From: Micrococcaceae bacterium RIT 802
Lineage (GTDB): Bacteria; Actinomycetota; Actinomycetes; Actinomycetales; Micrococcaceae
NCBI GenBank assembly: GCA_016892645.1
Contig: JAFEMX010000009.1
Span: forward strand, 1 to 64,000
Direction of reading: 5' to 3'
Length of the DNA: 64,000 nucleotides
Below the pieces are notes generated by a model, which searched no databases, was not told the origin of the DNA, and saw nothing but the letters and a program-made list of their open reading frames with translations. Position numbers and translations under genes: made by a program. Shown piece by piece: positions 53,792 to 62,529 of the stretch (positions within the stretch are counted from its first letter, which is position 1; the number at the start of each line of letters is the position of its first letter).

Positions 53792-54790
53792 GTGTCAACC
53801 AAGAACTCGTGGCGAAAACTCGCCGCCATCGCCCTCATCGCGCCGCTCGTTGGCCTGTCGGCCTGTTCCAGCCAAGGGGGGAAGGCGCCCGCGGCCGGTG
53901 ACGTTTCACAGGGCGAGGCCGCAGTCTCCATGCCGAAGCTGAAGATCGCACTCATCACCCACGCGGCACCGGGGGACACCTTCTGGGACATAGTCCGCAA
54001 GGGCGCCGAGGAAGCATCGGCGAAGGACAACGTCGACCTGCAGTACCTCTCTGATCCCGAGGGTGGCCGGCAGGCCCAGCTCATCGAGCAGGCCGTTGAC
54101 CAGGGAGTCGACGGCATTGCCGTCACCCTGGCGAAGCCGGATGCGCTCGCCTCGGCGTTGAAGAAGGCCGAGGCTGCGGGGATCCCCGTGGTCAGTCTGA
54201 ATGCCGGCGAGGACCGGTTCAAGGAACTGGGGGCATTCACCCACTTCGGTTCCAACGAAAAACTGGCGGGAGCGGCCGTCGGCGAGAAACTCGACGAGGA
54301 CGGATTCAAGCACCCCGTCTGCGTCATCCAGGAACAGGGCCATGTTGGCCTCGAAAACCGCTGCGCGGGCGTCAAGGAGAAGATCCCGGCCACCGAGATA
54401 CTCTACGTGCAGGGCACCGACATGACCCAGGTCCAATCAACCGTCACCGCTAAGTTGCAAGCGACGAAGTCCGTCGATTCGATCATTGGCCTGGGCGCGC
54501 CCTACACGCTGACCATCCTCAAGTCGGTAGCCGCCGCGAATTCCTCCGCCAAGGTCGCTTCATTCGACATGAACCCGGAGCTGGCCCAGAAGATCGTCGA
54601 CGGGGACATCATCTTCACCGTTGACCAGCAGCCGTGGCTCCAGGGCTACGGTGCCATCGACTCGCTCTGGCAGAACAAGCGGGGCGGCTTCGAAATCGGT
54701 GGCGGCCAGCCGGTGCTGACCGGACCGACCATCATCGCCAAGGACAGCGCCAAAGACGTCCTCGAATTCGCCAAGCAAGGCGTCCGCTAG
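53792..54790 (+). CDS. Sugar ABC transporter substrate-binding lipoprotein (ribose type)
   Basis: A 332-residue lipoprotein. The signal peptide WRKLAAIALIAPLVGLSAC carries the lipobox LSAC with Cys near residue 25. The type 1 periplasmic domain follows: LKIALITHAAPGDTFWDIVRKGAEEA, AVDQGVDGIAVTLAKPDAL and VASFDMNPELAQKI. The start is GTG 53792 behind AAAGGAG. It is the first gene of a three-gene transporter. The ligand is probably inositol or another cyclitol, judged from the operator and neighbours. A strong hairpin follows. Confidence 0.87.
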   Translation: MSTKNSWRKLAAIALIAPLVGLSACSSQGGKAPAAGDVSQGEAAVSMPKLKIALITHAAPGDTFWDIVRKGAEEASAKDNVDLQYLSDPEGGRQAQLIEQAVDQGVDGIAVTLAKPDALASALKKAEAAGIPVVSLNAGEDRFKELGAFTHFGSNEKLAGAAVGEKLDEDGFKHPVCVIQEQGHVGLENRCAGVKEKIPATEILYVQGTDMTQVQSTVTAKLQATKSVDSIIGLGAPYTLTILKSVAAANSSAKVASFDMNPELAQKIVDGDIIFTVDQQPWLQGYGAIDSLWQNKRGGFEIGGGQPVLTGPTIIAKDSAKDVLEFAKQGVR

Positions 54791-54801
54791 CCGGATCGCC
54801 G

Positions 54802-54827
54802 GGGTGGGCGGGACAGCCCGCCCACCC
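54802..54827 (+). other. Intercistronic hairpin between binding protein and permease
   Basis: Perfect 11-base arms GGGTGGGCGGG (54802-54812) and CCCGCCCACCC (54817-54827) close a 4-base loop acag. It lies between binding-protein and permease genes, where such stems commonly raise binding-protein mRNA over the rest. Confidence 0.7.
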
Positions 54828-54852
54828 GGACTCATGAAAAGGGAACCTCACG

Positions 54853-55899
54853 ATGAGTACTAGTACCGCAGCTGCTCCAGTGGTGGCCGACGAACGCGTT
54901 GCCTCCAAGGGGCCCGTGGCCAAGCTGCTGGGCCGCCCGGAAATCGGCGCCCTGGTCGGCGCCATTGCCCTGTTTGTCTTCTTCGCGGTCGTTGCCCCGG
55001 TCTTCCTGCAGCCGTCCTCGATCGCGACCGTCCTCTACGGTGCCTCGACGATCGGGATCATGGCCGTCGGCGTCTCGCTGCTGATGATCGGAGGTGAGTT
55101 CGACCTCTCCACCGGTGTCGCCGTGATCTCCTCGGCCCTGACAGCCTCCCTCTTCTCCTGGTATTTCAGCACCAACATGTGGGTCGGCGTCGTTCTCGCA
55201 CTCGCCGTCTCGCTGGCCATCGGCTTCGTCAACGGCTGGATCCTCATCAAGACGAAACTGCCATCGTTCATCGTGACGCTGGCGACCTTCCTCATGCTGA
55301 CCGGTCTCAACCTGGGGCTGACGCGCCTCATTGGCGGCTCGGTCTCCAGTCCGTCGACGTCGACCATGGACGGCTTCGCCTCCGCCAAGGCCGTCTTCGC
55401 CTCATCGGTCAACCTCGCCGGCGTGGACGTGAACATCACCGTATTCATCTGGATCGCCCTGGTAGCCGTGGCCTCCTGGATCCTGCTGCGTACCCGGGTG
55501 GGCAACTGGATCTTCGCCGTGGGCGGCGACGCCAATGCCGCCCGCGCCGTGGGTGTCCCCGTGGTCCGAACGAAGATCGGGCTGTTCATGGGGGTCGGCT
55601 TCTGTGGCTGGATCCTGGGCATGCACAACCTTTTCGCGTTCGCCACCGTGCAGTCCGGGGAAGGCATCGGCAACGAGTTCCTTTACATCATCGCGGCCGT
55701 CATCGGTGGCTGCCTGCTCACCGGCGGCTACGGTTCGGCCGTCGGCGGCGCGATCGGCGCCTTCATCTTCGGCATGGCCAACAAGGGCATCGTGTACGCC
55801 GAATGGAACCCGGACTGGTTCAAGTTCTTCCTCGGTCTGATGCTCCTCCTGGCCACGATCGTGAACCTCGTGGTCAAGAAGCGGGCCGAAGCAAAATGA
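54853..55899 (+). CDS. Sugar ABC transporter permease (ribose/xylose type)
   Basis: A 348-residue permease with about ten helices. Characteristic stretches are [21 protein letters not shown] near residue 70, [23 protein letters not shown] (in two helices) and [20 protein letters not shown]. These belong to the RbsC/FrcC group. It should form the homodimeric channel for the binding protein upstream and the single-domain ATPase downstream. ATG 54853 follows AAAAGGGAACC. Confidence 0.88.
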   Translation: MSTSTAAAPVVADERVASKGPVAKLLGRPEIGALVGAIALFVFFAVVAPVFLQPSSIATVLYGASTIGIMAVGVSLLMIGGEFDLSTGVAVISSALTASLFSWYFSTNMWVGVVLALAVSLAIGFVNGWILIKTKLPSFIVTLATFLMLTGLNLGLTRLIGGSVSSPSTSTMDGFASAKAVFASSVNLAGVDVNITVFIWIALVAVASWILLRTRVGNWIFAVGGDANAARAVGVPVVRTKIGLFMGVGFCGWILGMHNLFAFATVQSGEGIGNEFLYIIAAVIGGCLLTGGYGSAVGGAIGAFIFGMANKGIVYAEWNPDWFKFFLGLMLLLATIVNLVVKKRAEAK

Positions 55900-55928
55900 T
55901 GACCCCCAACAGCCAGGAAGGCCGCCCC

Positions 55929-56888
55929 ATGTCGAACACCAACGATTCCGGTCGGCGGATCGAGCAGGACACCCTGCTCAAAAACCAAAAGGATTCGCTG
56001 ACGCACACACCGGTCCATCTACTCGAACTCAAGGACGTCGGCAAGCACTATGGCAACATCATCGCCCTACAGGGCGTCACGATGGCCGTGGACACCGGAC
56101 GCGTGACCTGCGTGCTGGGCGATAACGGTGCGGGCAAATCCACGTTGATCAAGATCATCGCCGGCCTGCACCAGCACGACGCGGGAACCTTCGAGATCAT
56201 GGGTGCCGAGCGGAAGCTCTCCTCACCGCGCGAGGCCTTGGACTCCGGCATCGCCGCTGTCTACCAGGACCTCGCTGTCGTCTCCCTCATGCCCATCTGG
56301 CGCAACTTCTTCCTCGGCTCCGAACTCACCACCGGTGTTGGACCGTTCAAACGGATGGACGTCGAGACCATGAAGCGCATCACCAAGGAGGAGCTCGCGG
56401 CAATGGGCATCGACCTGCGTGATGTGGAGCAGCCCATCGGCCAGCTCTCCGGCGGCGAGCGCCAATGCGTGGCCATCGCCCGTGCCGTGCACTTCGGCGC
56501 GAAGGTGCTCATCCTCGACGAACCCACCGCCGCCCTGGGCGTGAAGCAGTCCGGAGTCGTCCTGCGCTACATCCTGCAGGCGCGCGATCGGGGGCTCGGC
56601 GTCATCTTCATCACCCACAACCCGCACCACGCTTTCCCCGTCGGCGACCGGTTCCTGCTCCTCAAGCGGGGGAAATCGATCGGCTACTACGACAAGAAGG
56701 ACATCACCATCGACGAACTGACGAGCCAGATGGCCGGCGGTGCGGAGCTGGCCGAACTTGCCCACGAGCTCGAACAGGCCGGCGGAAACTCGGAGGATAT
56801 AGCGGAAGTGCGGGCGGAGGCAGCCGACGTCATGACGGCCGCGACCAACCCCACGGATGCATCGTCCACCGGGCGGCACACCGGATAG
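55929..56888 (+). CDS. Sugar ABC transporter ATPase, single-domain FrcA type
   Basis: A 319-residue ATPase with one nucleotide-binding domain, unlike the double-domain RbsA/XylG. Walker A is GDNGAGKST (about residues 64-72), the signature LSGGERQ at 173-179 and Walker [13 protein letters not shown] from 193. [22 protein letters not shown] carries the switch His. ATG 55929 has AGGAAGG upstream; ATG 55896 overlaps the permease stop and is an alternative. The last 45 residues are acidic and Ala-rich, probably disordered. Confidence 0.87.
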   Translation: MSNTNDSGRRIEQDTLLKNQKDSLTHTPVHLLELKDVGKHYGNIIALQGVTMAVDTGRVTCVLGDNGAGKSTLIKIIAGLHQHDAGTFEIMGAERKLSSPREALDSGIAAVYQDLAVVSLMPIWRNFFLGSELTTGVGPFKRMDVETMKRITKEELAAMGIDLRDVEQPIGQLSGGERQCVAIARAVHFGAKVLILDEPTAALGVKQSGVVLRYILQARDRGLGVIFITHNPHHAFPVGDRFLLLKRGKSIGYYDKKDITIDELTSQMAGGAELAELAHELEQAGGNSEDIAEVRAEAADVMTAATNPTDASSTGRHTG

Positions 56889-56910
56889 CACGACGACGGT
56901 CGCCCGCGCC

Positions 56911-56956
56911 GGTCCCGGAGGTCGCCTCCGCGGCCGGCCGTGGTGCGTCCGGGACC
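56911..56956 (+). other. Intercistronic inverted repeats after the ABC ATPase
   Basis: GGTCCCGGA (56911-56919) mirrors TCCGGGACC (56948-56956), with an alternative inner stem GGAGG/CCTCC (56917-56921 with 56925-56929). The two structures exclude each other. It may attenuate transcription into the dehydrogenase genes. Confidence 0.5.
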
Positions 56957-56989
56957 ACCATCAGCAAGCAGAGGAAGAGGAGACAGCCC

Positions 56990-58039
56990 ATGAGCGGATT
57001 CCCCGCAGCACTGCCCGCATCACGCATTCCCGACCCCGCGGACGCGCCGGTCCTGAAATGGGGCATCGCCGGCCCCGGCTGGATCGCCGAACGCTTCACC
57101 GAGGCGGTACAGGCGAACACCCGGCAAAAGGTCATCGCCGTCGGATCGCGCTCCGCTGAACGTGCAGACGCCTTTGCCCGCAAATTCGGGATCGACGCCA
57201 GCCACGGAAGCTACGCCCAGCTCGCGGGCGACCCGGATGTCGAGATCGTCTACGTCGCAACGCCCCATCCGCAGCACTTGGAGGTGGCGCTTGCGGCCAT
57301 CGATGCCGGCAAACATGTCCTGATCGAAAAGCCGATCGGGATCACCGGCGACCAGGCACGCCGGATCGCCGAGGCCGCACGGGAACGCGGGGTCTTCGCA
57401 GCCGAGGCCATGTGGACGTTCTTCCTTCCCAAGTTCGATGTCATCACCCAGCTGTTGGAGTCCGGGGCGTTCGGGGACATCGTCTCCGTATTCGCTGAAT
57501 ACAGCGAGCATTTCGAACCCGGCCACCGGATCTTCAACCCGGAACTGGCCGGCGGACCGCTCATGGACCTGGGGACGTATCCTCTGGCGTTCACGACCCG
57601 TGTCCTCGGCGCCCCCGATACCGTTGCCGCCATTGGAACCAAACACCCGTCCGGGGTCAACGGCCAGTTGTCCATGGCCCTGGGCTTCGCATCGGGCGCC
57701 CAGGCCATCGTGAACACCGGGATCCACAACTTCACCCCAACGGAGGCGGTCATCGTGGGCAAGGAGGCCACCCTGCGCATAGACGGCCTCTTCAACATGC
57801 CCGGGGGCTTCACGCTGCGCCACGCCGACGGGCGCGAACTGCGGTACGAAGAGGCACCAGGGGCCCATTTCGAGGGCTTGCACTACGAGGCGGCAGCGGT
57901 AGCGCGCAGCATCGCGGCAGGGGAACTGGAAAGCCCGCAACGCCCGCTCGCCGACAGCATCATCACGCTGGACCTGGCCGACGCGATCCGCGCCCAGGTC
58001 GGCATCGAATTTCCGGAACCAGCCACCACCAGAAAGTAG
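56990..58039 (+). CDS. Gfo/Idh/MocA-family oxidoreductase
   Basis: A 349-residue dehydrogenase of the shorter trans-dihydrodiol/NDH-like branch. The Rossmann region is KWGIAGPGWIAERFTEAV (about residues 23-40). The catalytic Lys is in VLIEKPIGIT, followed by EAMWTFFLPKFD and GGPLMDLGTYPLAF. GAGGAG precedes ATG 56990. It follows the sugar ABC genes in the same direction and is followed by a second dehydrogenase 5 bases later. The substrate is unknown, presumably the imported sugar or cyclitol. Confidence 0.82.
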   Translation: MSGFPAALPASRIPDPADAPVLKWGIAGPGWIAERFTEAVQANTRQKVIAVGSRSAERADAFARKFGIDASHGSYAQLAGDPDVEIVYVATPHPQHLEVALAAIDAGKHVLIEKPIGITGDQARRIAEAARERGVFAAEAMWTFFLPKFDVITQLLESGAFGDIVSVFAEYSEHFEPGHRIFNPELAGGPLMDLGTYPLAFTTRVLGAPDTVAAIGTKHPSGVNGQLSMALGFASGAQAIVNTGIHNFTPTEAVIVGKEATLRIDGLFNMPGGFTLRHADGRELRYEEAPGAHFEGLHYEAAAVARSIAAGELESPQRPLADSIITLDLADAIRAQVGIEFPEPATTRK

Positions 58040-58044
58040 GCACC

Positions 58045-59082
58045 GTGAAAACCCTCAACCTTGGACTCATCGGCGTCGGGCGGATCGGCACCATGCACGC
58101 CACGAACATCAACGCCCTGCGACCGCAGCTGGCTGAGCGTGGCCTGGACGTCAACCTCTGGATCACCGACGTCGCCGTCGAATACGCCCGAACCGTCGCC
58201 GACCAGCTGGGAGCCACCTTCCACGAATCCGTGCAGGACATGATCGATGCAGGCGTGCACGCCCTGGTCATCGCCACCGGCACGATGACCCATCCCGACC
58301 TGATCCGTGCCGGCATTGCCGCGGGCCTGCCCGTCTTCTGCGAGAAGCCGGTAGCGGGCGACGTCGAATCCGCGCTGCCGCTGCTCGATGAGATCTCCGC
58401 CGCGAACGGCCGCGTGCAGATCGGTCACCAGCGCCGTTTCGATCCCGGCTACCTGGAGGCCAAACGGCGTGTCGACGCCGGGGAACTGGGGTGGATCCAC
58501 TCGATGCGCGCGGTCACCGGGGACATGTTCCCACCGCCGGTCGAGTTTCTGGCCACGTCTGGTGGTCTCTTCCGCGACTGTTCTGTCCACGATTTCGACA
58601 TCCTGCGCTGGATCACCGGTCGCGAGATCGTCGAGGTCTACGCCAAGGGGTCGAACAACGGGGACCCCGCCATCGGAGGGGTGGGGGACGTCGATACCGC
58701 TCTGGCCGTGTTGACCTTCGACGACGGAACCGTCGTCACCGCCAGCGCCACCCGCTACAACGGGGCCGGCCATGACGTGCGGCTGGAGATCCAGGGGTCG
58801 AAGGATTCGATCCTGGTCGGCCTCGACGACAAGAGCGCACTTCACTCCGTTGAGCAGGGCGTCACCTTCCCCTCGGGGACCGCGCATCAGACCTTCATCG
58901 AGCGGTTCGACGCCGCCTACCGGGCCGAACTGGTCGCGTTCATCGAGTACGCGCTGGGCGCGCGAGAGAACCCCTGCCCACCGGCGGACGCCGTCGCGGC
59001 CTCTCGTGTTGCCGATGCGGCCCAGGAATCTCTGGTGTCCGGCATCCCGGTCGCCATCAACCCGGTGCCGGCTTCCAGCTAG
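58045..59082 (+). CDS. Gfo/Idh/MocA-family inositol-dehydrogenase-like oxidoreductase
   Basis: A 345-residue dehydrogenase. The Rossmann motif is LIGVGRIGTMHATNI (about residues 8-22). The catalytic Lys is in VFCEKPVAGD, with QIGHQRRFDPGYLEAK and the conserved RDCSVHDFDILRWI. This last set is closest to IolG-type inositol dehydrogenases. The start is GTG 58045, five bases after the previous stop. With an inosose-dehydratase-like gene next, it may serve a second inositol isomer such as scyllo- or D-chiro-inositol. Confidence 0.82.
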   Translation: MKTLNLGLIGVGRIGTMHATNINALRPQLAERGLDVNLWITDVAVEYARTVADQLGATFHESVQDMIDAGVHALVIATGTMTHPDLIRAGIAAGLPVFCEKPVAGDVESALPLLDEISAANGRVQIGHQRRFDPGYLEAKRRVDAGELGWIHSMRAVTGDMFPPPVEFLATSGGLFRDCSVHDFDILRWITGREIVEVYAKGSNNGDPAIGGVGDVDTALAVLTFDDGTVVTASATRYNGAGHDVRLEIQGSKDSILVGLDDKSALHSVEQGVTFPSGTAHQTFIERFDAAYRAELVAFIEYALGARENPCPPADAVAASRVADAAQESLVSGIPVAINPVPASS

Positions 59083-59099
59083 GCCTTCCGCCGCCCCGG

Positions 59100-59115
59100 A
59101 GCCGGGTTTCCGGCT
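59100..59115 (+). other. Small intercistronic hairpin
   Basis: AGCCGG (59100-59105) pairs with CCGGCT (59110-59115) around gttt, between the dehydrogenase and the inosose-dehydratase-like gene. It is too small to be confident of a role. Confidence 0.3.
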
Positions 59116-59145
59116 TGAATCGATCGACAGTAAGGACCTCACACC

Positions 59146-60018
59146 ATGGCCATCTCCATCGCCGACCAACTCGCCGCCGCACCCATCTCCTGGGGCGTGT
59201 GCGAGGCCACCGACTGGGGAGTGCAGCTCAGCCCGGAACGGGTCATGTCGGACATGCGTGAACTCGGCATCAAGGCCACTGAATTCGGCCCATTGGGTTT
59301 CCTGCCCATCGACCCTGGGCCGCGCAGCGAGTACCTGGAGGGGTACGGGATGAAGCCCGTGGGCGGGTTCCTGCCCGTCGTCCTGCACGATGCAGCCGTC
59401 GACCCCCTGCCACTGGTGGAGGCCGAGCTGGAGGCCTTCGCGGCCGCCGGCGCCTCGGTGCTGGTGCTGGCCGCCAACGCCGGAACGGGTGACTACGAGG
59501 CCCACCACGAAATGGACGAGGCCGAGTGGGAGGTCTTTTCCGTCAATCTGGACAAAGTTGTCGACCGGGCAGAGTCACGCGGCATCCTCGCGGTCGTGCA
59601 TCCGCACGTGGGCACCATGATCGAGTCGGCAGCTGCCGTCCGCCGGCTGGTGGAACAGACGAACGTGCAGCTCTGCCTGGACACCGGGCACCTGCTGGTC
59701 GGTGGAACGAACCCGCTGGAACTCGTGCGGGACCATGCCGACCGCGTTGGCATCGCGCACCTGAAGGACGTTCGCGCGGAGATCGCGACGCGGGTCATGA
59801 ACGGCGAACTGGGGTTCGTGCAAGCAGTGAAGGAAGGCATGTTCGTTCCGCTGGGCGAGGGCGACTGCGACATCGCACAGATCGTCCGCCGGCTTCAGGA
59901 GAGCGGATACACCGGCTGGTACGTCATGGAACAGGACGCGGTGCTCGGCACGGAGAACGACGGCGATGCCGCGCGGGACGATGTGCGGGCTTCCATCGAC
60001 TTCCTGCTGGGGCTGTAG
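59146..60018 (+). CDS. Inosose dehydratase-like TIM-barrel protein (second IolE-like)
   Basis: A 290-residue AP-endonuclease-2-like TIM barrel. The opening AAAPISWGVCEATDWGVQ and GIKATEFGPLGFLP are typical of inosose dehydratases. Metal-ligand candidates are in LAVVHPHVGTMIES, QLCLDTGHLLVGG and IAHLKDVRAEI. The stretch YTGWYVMEQDAVLG holds the last acidic ligand. It is the last gene of the ABC/dehydrogenase operon and a paralog of the gene at 35634. Dehydration of a keto-inositol is the likely reaction. Confidence 0.8.
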   Translation: MAISIADQLAAAPISWGVCEATDWGVQLSPERVMSDMRELGIKATEFGPLGFLPIDPGPRSEYLEGYGMKPVGGFLPVVLHDAAVDPLPLVEAELEAFAAAGASVLVLAANAGTGDYEAHHEMDEAEWEVFSVNLDKVVDRAESRGILAVVHPHVGTMIESAAAVRRLVEQTNVQLCLDTGHLLVGGTNPLELVRDHADRVGIAHLKDVRAEIATRVMNGELGFVQAVKEGMFVPLGEGDCDIAQIVRRLQESGYTGWYVMEQDAVLGTENDGDAARDDVRASIDFLLGL

Positions 60019-60089
60019 GGGTCTCGACCCGGAACCGCCGCTGGGTGGGCTGGCGGCTGCCCGGGCTGCGATAGCTTGGAGACATGAGC

Positions 60090-60108
60090 GGCCCGGAAGT
60101 GCCGGGCC
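60090..60108 (+). other. Hairpin ahead of the ABM-domain gene
   Basis: GGCCCGG (60090-60096) pairs with CCGGGCC (60102-60108) around aagtg, ending four bases before the AAGGAG of the next gene. It could terminate the upstream operon or affect translation of the next. Confidence 0.4.
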
Positions 60109-60121
60109 CGGAAGGAGCACC

Positions 60122-60415
60122 GTGTCCGTCGTCGTCATCAATGCCCTGCAGGTCCCCGTCGAGGCCGGATCCGAACTCGAAAAGCGGTTCGCCGCCCGCA
60201 AGCACTCCGTCGACGGCCAGCCCGGATTCGAGGGGTTCCAGCTGCTGCGTCCCGTCGCCGGGGAGGACCGCTACTTCGTCTACACGCAGTGGGCCACCCG
60301 CGAGGACTTCGAGAACTGGCGGGACCAGCGTGCCCCGCACGATCACTCGAAGGGTGCCCCGGTGGCCACGGGCATGGGGCTGCTCGAGTTCGAGGTCGTC
60401 GACCTCGGGGAGTAG
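60122..60415 (+). CDS. ABM-domain protein (antibiotic biosynthesis monooxygenase/heme-degrading-like)
   Basis: A 97-residue dimeric alpha+beta-barrel protein. VVVINALQVPVEAGSELEKRF opens the fold, GFEGFQLLRPVAGEDRYFVYTQWATREDFENW is the central ABM signature, and the C-terminal strand is LLEFEVVDL. Relatives degrade heme or oxidise aromatic substrates without a cofactor; the sequence alone does not decide. The start is GTG 60122 behind AAGGAG. It stands alone between the cyclitol operon and the nuclease pair. Confidence 0.75.
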   Translation: MSVVVINALQVPVEAGSELEKRFAARKHSVDGQPGFEGFQLLRPVAGEDRYFVYTQWATREDFENWRDQRAPHDHSKGAPVATGMGLLEFEVVDLGE

Positions 60416-60655
60416 GCGGGACGGTCGGATCACCCGGGCGACACTGGTGGGGATGTCGTCATCACGTATGGGGGCACGACAGCCCAGTGGCTCGCCCTGG
60501 CCGGCTTCGCTGAGACGTTCACGGCGACGTACTTTCCCTGGGGGACAGCGGATGCCACGTCGGACCCTGATCGTTACCAGGAAATACGTGCAAGGTTCAA
60601 GTACCCCCGATATGCTGTGGGCATCTGATTGATTTATCGCCCTGGGGGGAACAAC

Positions 60656-61579
60656 TTGACCGCATCATGGGGGCTTCAGCCTGCCCCGAAGAAGACCCGA
60701 GGACCACGTTTCTGGATCGCGCTCGCCGTGGCCGTCGTCGTCCTGATTCTCCTGCTCATCGCAGCGCCCGTCGTCGTGGCGTTCCTGGCAGTCCTGGCAT
60801 TGGTCTTCGCCCTGGTGGTGCTGTTGATCGGGCGCGCCCGGTGGGCCCGGATCCCGCACCGCAAGGCGGCAGCCGGGGTCGCCGGCGGGGCGCTGGTACT
60901 GATCGTCGTCGCCGCTTCCCTCACGGGTCCATCGGAGACGGCCACCACGCCAGCTGCCGATGCCGCGGCCCAGGAAACCCCCGCCCCGAGCGCGGAGCCG
61001 GAATTGGCCAGTTTCGTGGGCGAGGCCTGCGAGGGTGATCAACTGGTCATGACGCAGGACGGGGAGAGCAACTACTGCGACGCGAACGAGGGCGGGTCCT
61101 TCGTCTGGGTTGCGGCAGCCGACCATGAGAAGTCGGAGGCGGCGGCCGTGGCGCTCGCGTCCCAACAAGCGGCGGACCAGGCCAAGGCCCAGAAGGCCGC
61201 GGCGGCCAAGGAGGCAGCCCGGACCAAGGCCGCTGCCCAGGCCAAGGCCGAGAAGGCCGCGGCCGCGAAGAAGGCCGCCGAAAAGAGGGCTGCCGCCCAA
61301 GCGCGGGCCAAGAAGGCGGCACAGCAGGAGAGTGCCCGCACGGCGCAGGCAGCCCAGGCCGCACGGGCCGCGGAAAAGAGGGCTGCCGACACGGCCGCCG
61401 CTGCCCGGAAACAGAGCTACGTCGCCCAGCCGGCGGCACCGAAGAAGCCCGCGTCGACGTCGGCCTACTACAAGAACTGCACGGCCGTGCGTGCCGCCGG
61501 GGCCGATCCCATCCACGTCGGCGACCCGGGATACAGCCGCAAGCTCGACCGCGATGGAGACGGTGTCGGTTGCGAGTAG
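60656..61579 (+). CDS. Membrane-anchored Excalibur-domain protein with an Ala/Lys-rich coil
   Basis: A 307-residue protein in three parts. Residues 18-100 hold two or three transmembrane helices. After a linker and a small Cys-containing segment (FVGEACEGDQLVMTQDGESNYCD) comes an Ala/Lys/Glu-rich region (about 155-245) with repeated AKAxKAAAAK-like units, probably a long coiled coil. The C-terminus is an Excalibur calcium-binding domain with YYKNCTAVRAAG and the loop DRDGDGVGCE. TTG 60656 has GGGGGA upstream; TTG 60629 is an alternative. It overlaps the nuclease gene by 10 bases. The role is unknown, probably at the cell surface. Confidence 0.75.
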   Translation: MTASWGLQPAPKKTRGPRFWIALAVAVVVLILLLIAAPVVVAFLAVLALVFALVVLLIGRARWARIPHRKAAAGVAGGALVLIVVAASLTGPSETATTPAADAAAQETPAPSAEPELASFVGEACEGDQLVMTQDGESNYCDANEGGSFVWVAAADHEKSEAAAVALASQQAADQAKAQKAAAAKEAARTKAAAQAKAEKAAAAKKAAEKRAAAQARAKKAAQQESARTAQAAQAARAAEKRAADTAAAARKQSYVAQPAAPKKPASTSAYYKNCTAVRAAGADPIHVGDPGYSRKLDRDGDGVGCE

Positions 61580-62484
61580 ATGGTGCCGCCCCCGATGACG
61601 CGGGAGGAGGCCGCAGGCGGTGGTTCTCCGTTCTCCTGGCCGGAGCGGTCGCGCTGGGACTCGCCGGTTGCGGGGACGCGGGCGTCTCGCAGCAGGCGGG
61701 ACCGATCGTCATCACGACCGAATCCGCGGGGCCCGGCCCACTCGTCGTCTGGTCCGAGGCCCCGACCGCTCCGGTGTCGTCCGCGGCGGTTCTTCCCTCC
61801 GAGGCGGATGCGGCTCCGCAGGAGACGGCGAGTTCGGCCGCTGCGCAGACACCGGTACGCAAGAGGCCAGCACCTGCGTCGAAGAAGGGGTCCGGGGGTC
61901 CGGCTGCGGGAACGGTCCTCGCCCAACTGGCGACCCTGCCCGTCAAGGGGCGGGCACCGAAAACCGGATACGAGCGGTCGAACTTCGGCTCCGGCTGGAA
62001 GGACCCGGATCGCAATGGCTGCGACGGGCGCAACGACATCCTGCGCCGCGACCTGACGACCGTGGTGGCACGTCCGGGGACCCAGGGGTGCGTCATCACC
62101 TCGGGCATCCTCAACGACCCCTACACCGGCACCTTCATCGACTTCGTCCGCGGGCAGGGGACGAGCAACGCGGTGCAGATCGACCATGTCGTGGCCCTCT
62201 CGGATGCCTGGCAGAAGGGCGCCCAACAGCTGGGGGACGACCAGCGCATCGAGCTGGCCAACGACCCGCTGAATCTCCTCGCCGTCGACGGACCGACCAA
62301 CGCCTCCAAGGGCGACGGCGACGCCGCGACCTGGTTGCCGCCACGGAAGTCCTACCGCTGCGCCTATGTCGCACGGCAGACCGCGGTGAAGGCGAAGTAC
62401 GGACTGTGGGTCACCCCAGCCGAGCGCGATGCGATCCAACGTGTCGTGACCGCGCAATGCCCGGGGCAGAAGGCGTTGCGGTAG
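61570..62484 (+). CDS. Secreted HNH-type nuclease lipoprotein (DUF1524-like)
   Basis: A 304-residue lipoprotein. A basic n-region (GGGRRRW) and hydrophobic core lead to the lipobox LAGC with Cys near residue 34. A Pro/Ala-rich linker runs to about residue 115. The nuclease domain has YERSNFGSGWKDPDRNGCDGRND, then the HNH core QIDHVVALSDAW (Asp205, His206), LANDPLNLLAV and ASKGDGDAATWLP. The start is TTG 61570, inside the end of the Excalibur gene. It likely cuts nucleic acid outside the cell, for nutrients or competition. Confidence 0.82.
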   Translation: MRVDGAAPDDAGGGRRRWFSVLLAGAVALGLAGCGDAGVSQQAGPIVITTESAGPGPLVVWSEAPTAPVSSAAVLPSEADAAPQETASSAAAQTPVRKRPAPASKKGSGGPAAGTVLAQLATLPVKGRAPKTGYERSNFGSGWKDPDRNGCDGRNDILRRDLTTVVARPGTQGCVITSGILNDPYTGTFIDFVRGQGTSNAVQIDHVVALSDAWQKGAQQLGDDQRIELANDPLNLLAVDGPTNASKGDGDAATWLPPRKSYRCAYVARQTAVKAKYGLWVTPAERDAIQRVVTAQCPGQKALR

Positions 62485-62529
62485 GCCGTTCCCTTCGACG
62501 CCCTGGGGGCACCCTGGGCAAGGGGGCCG

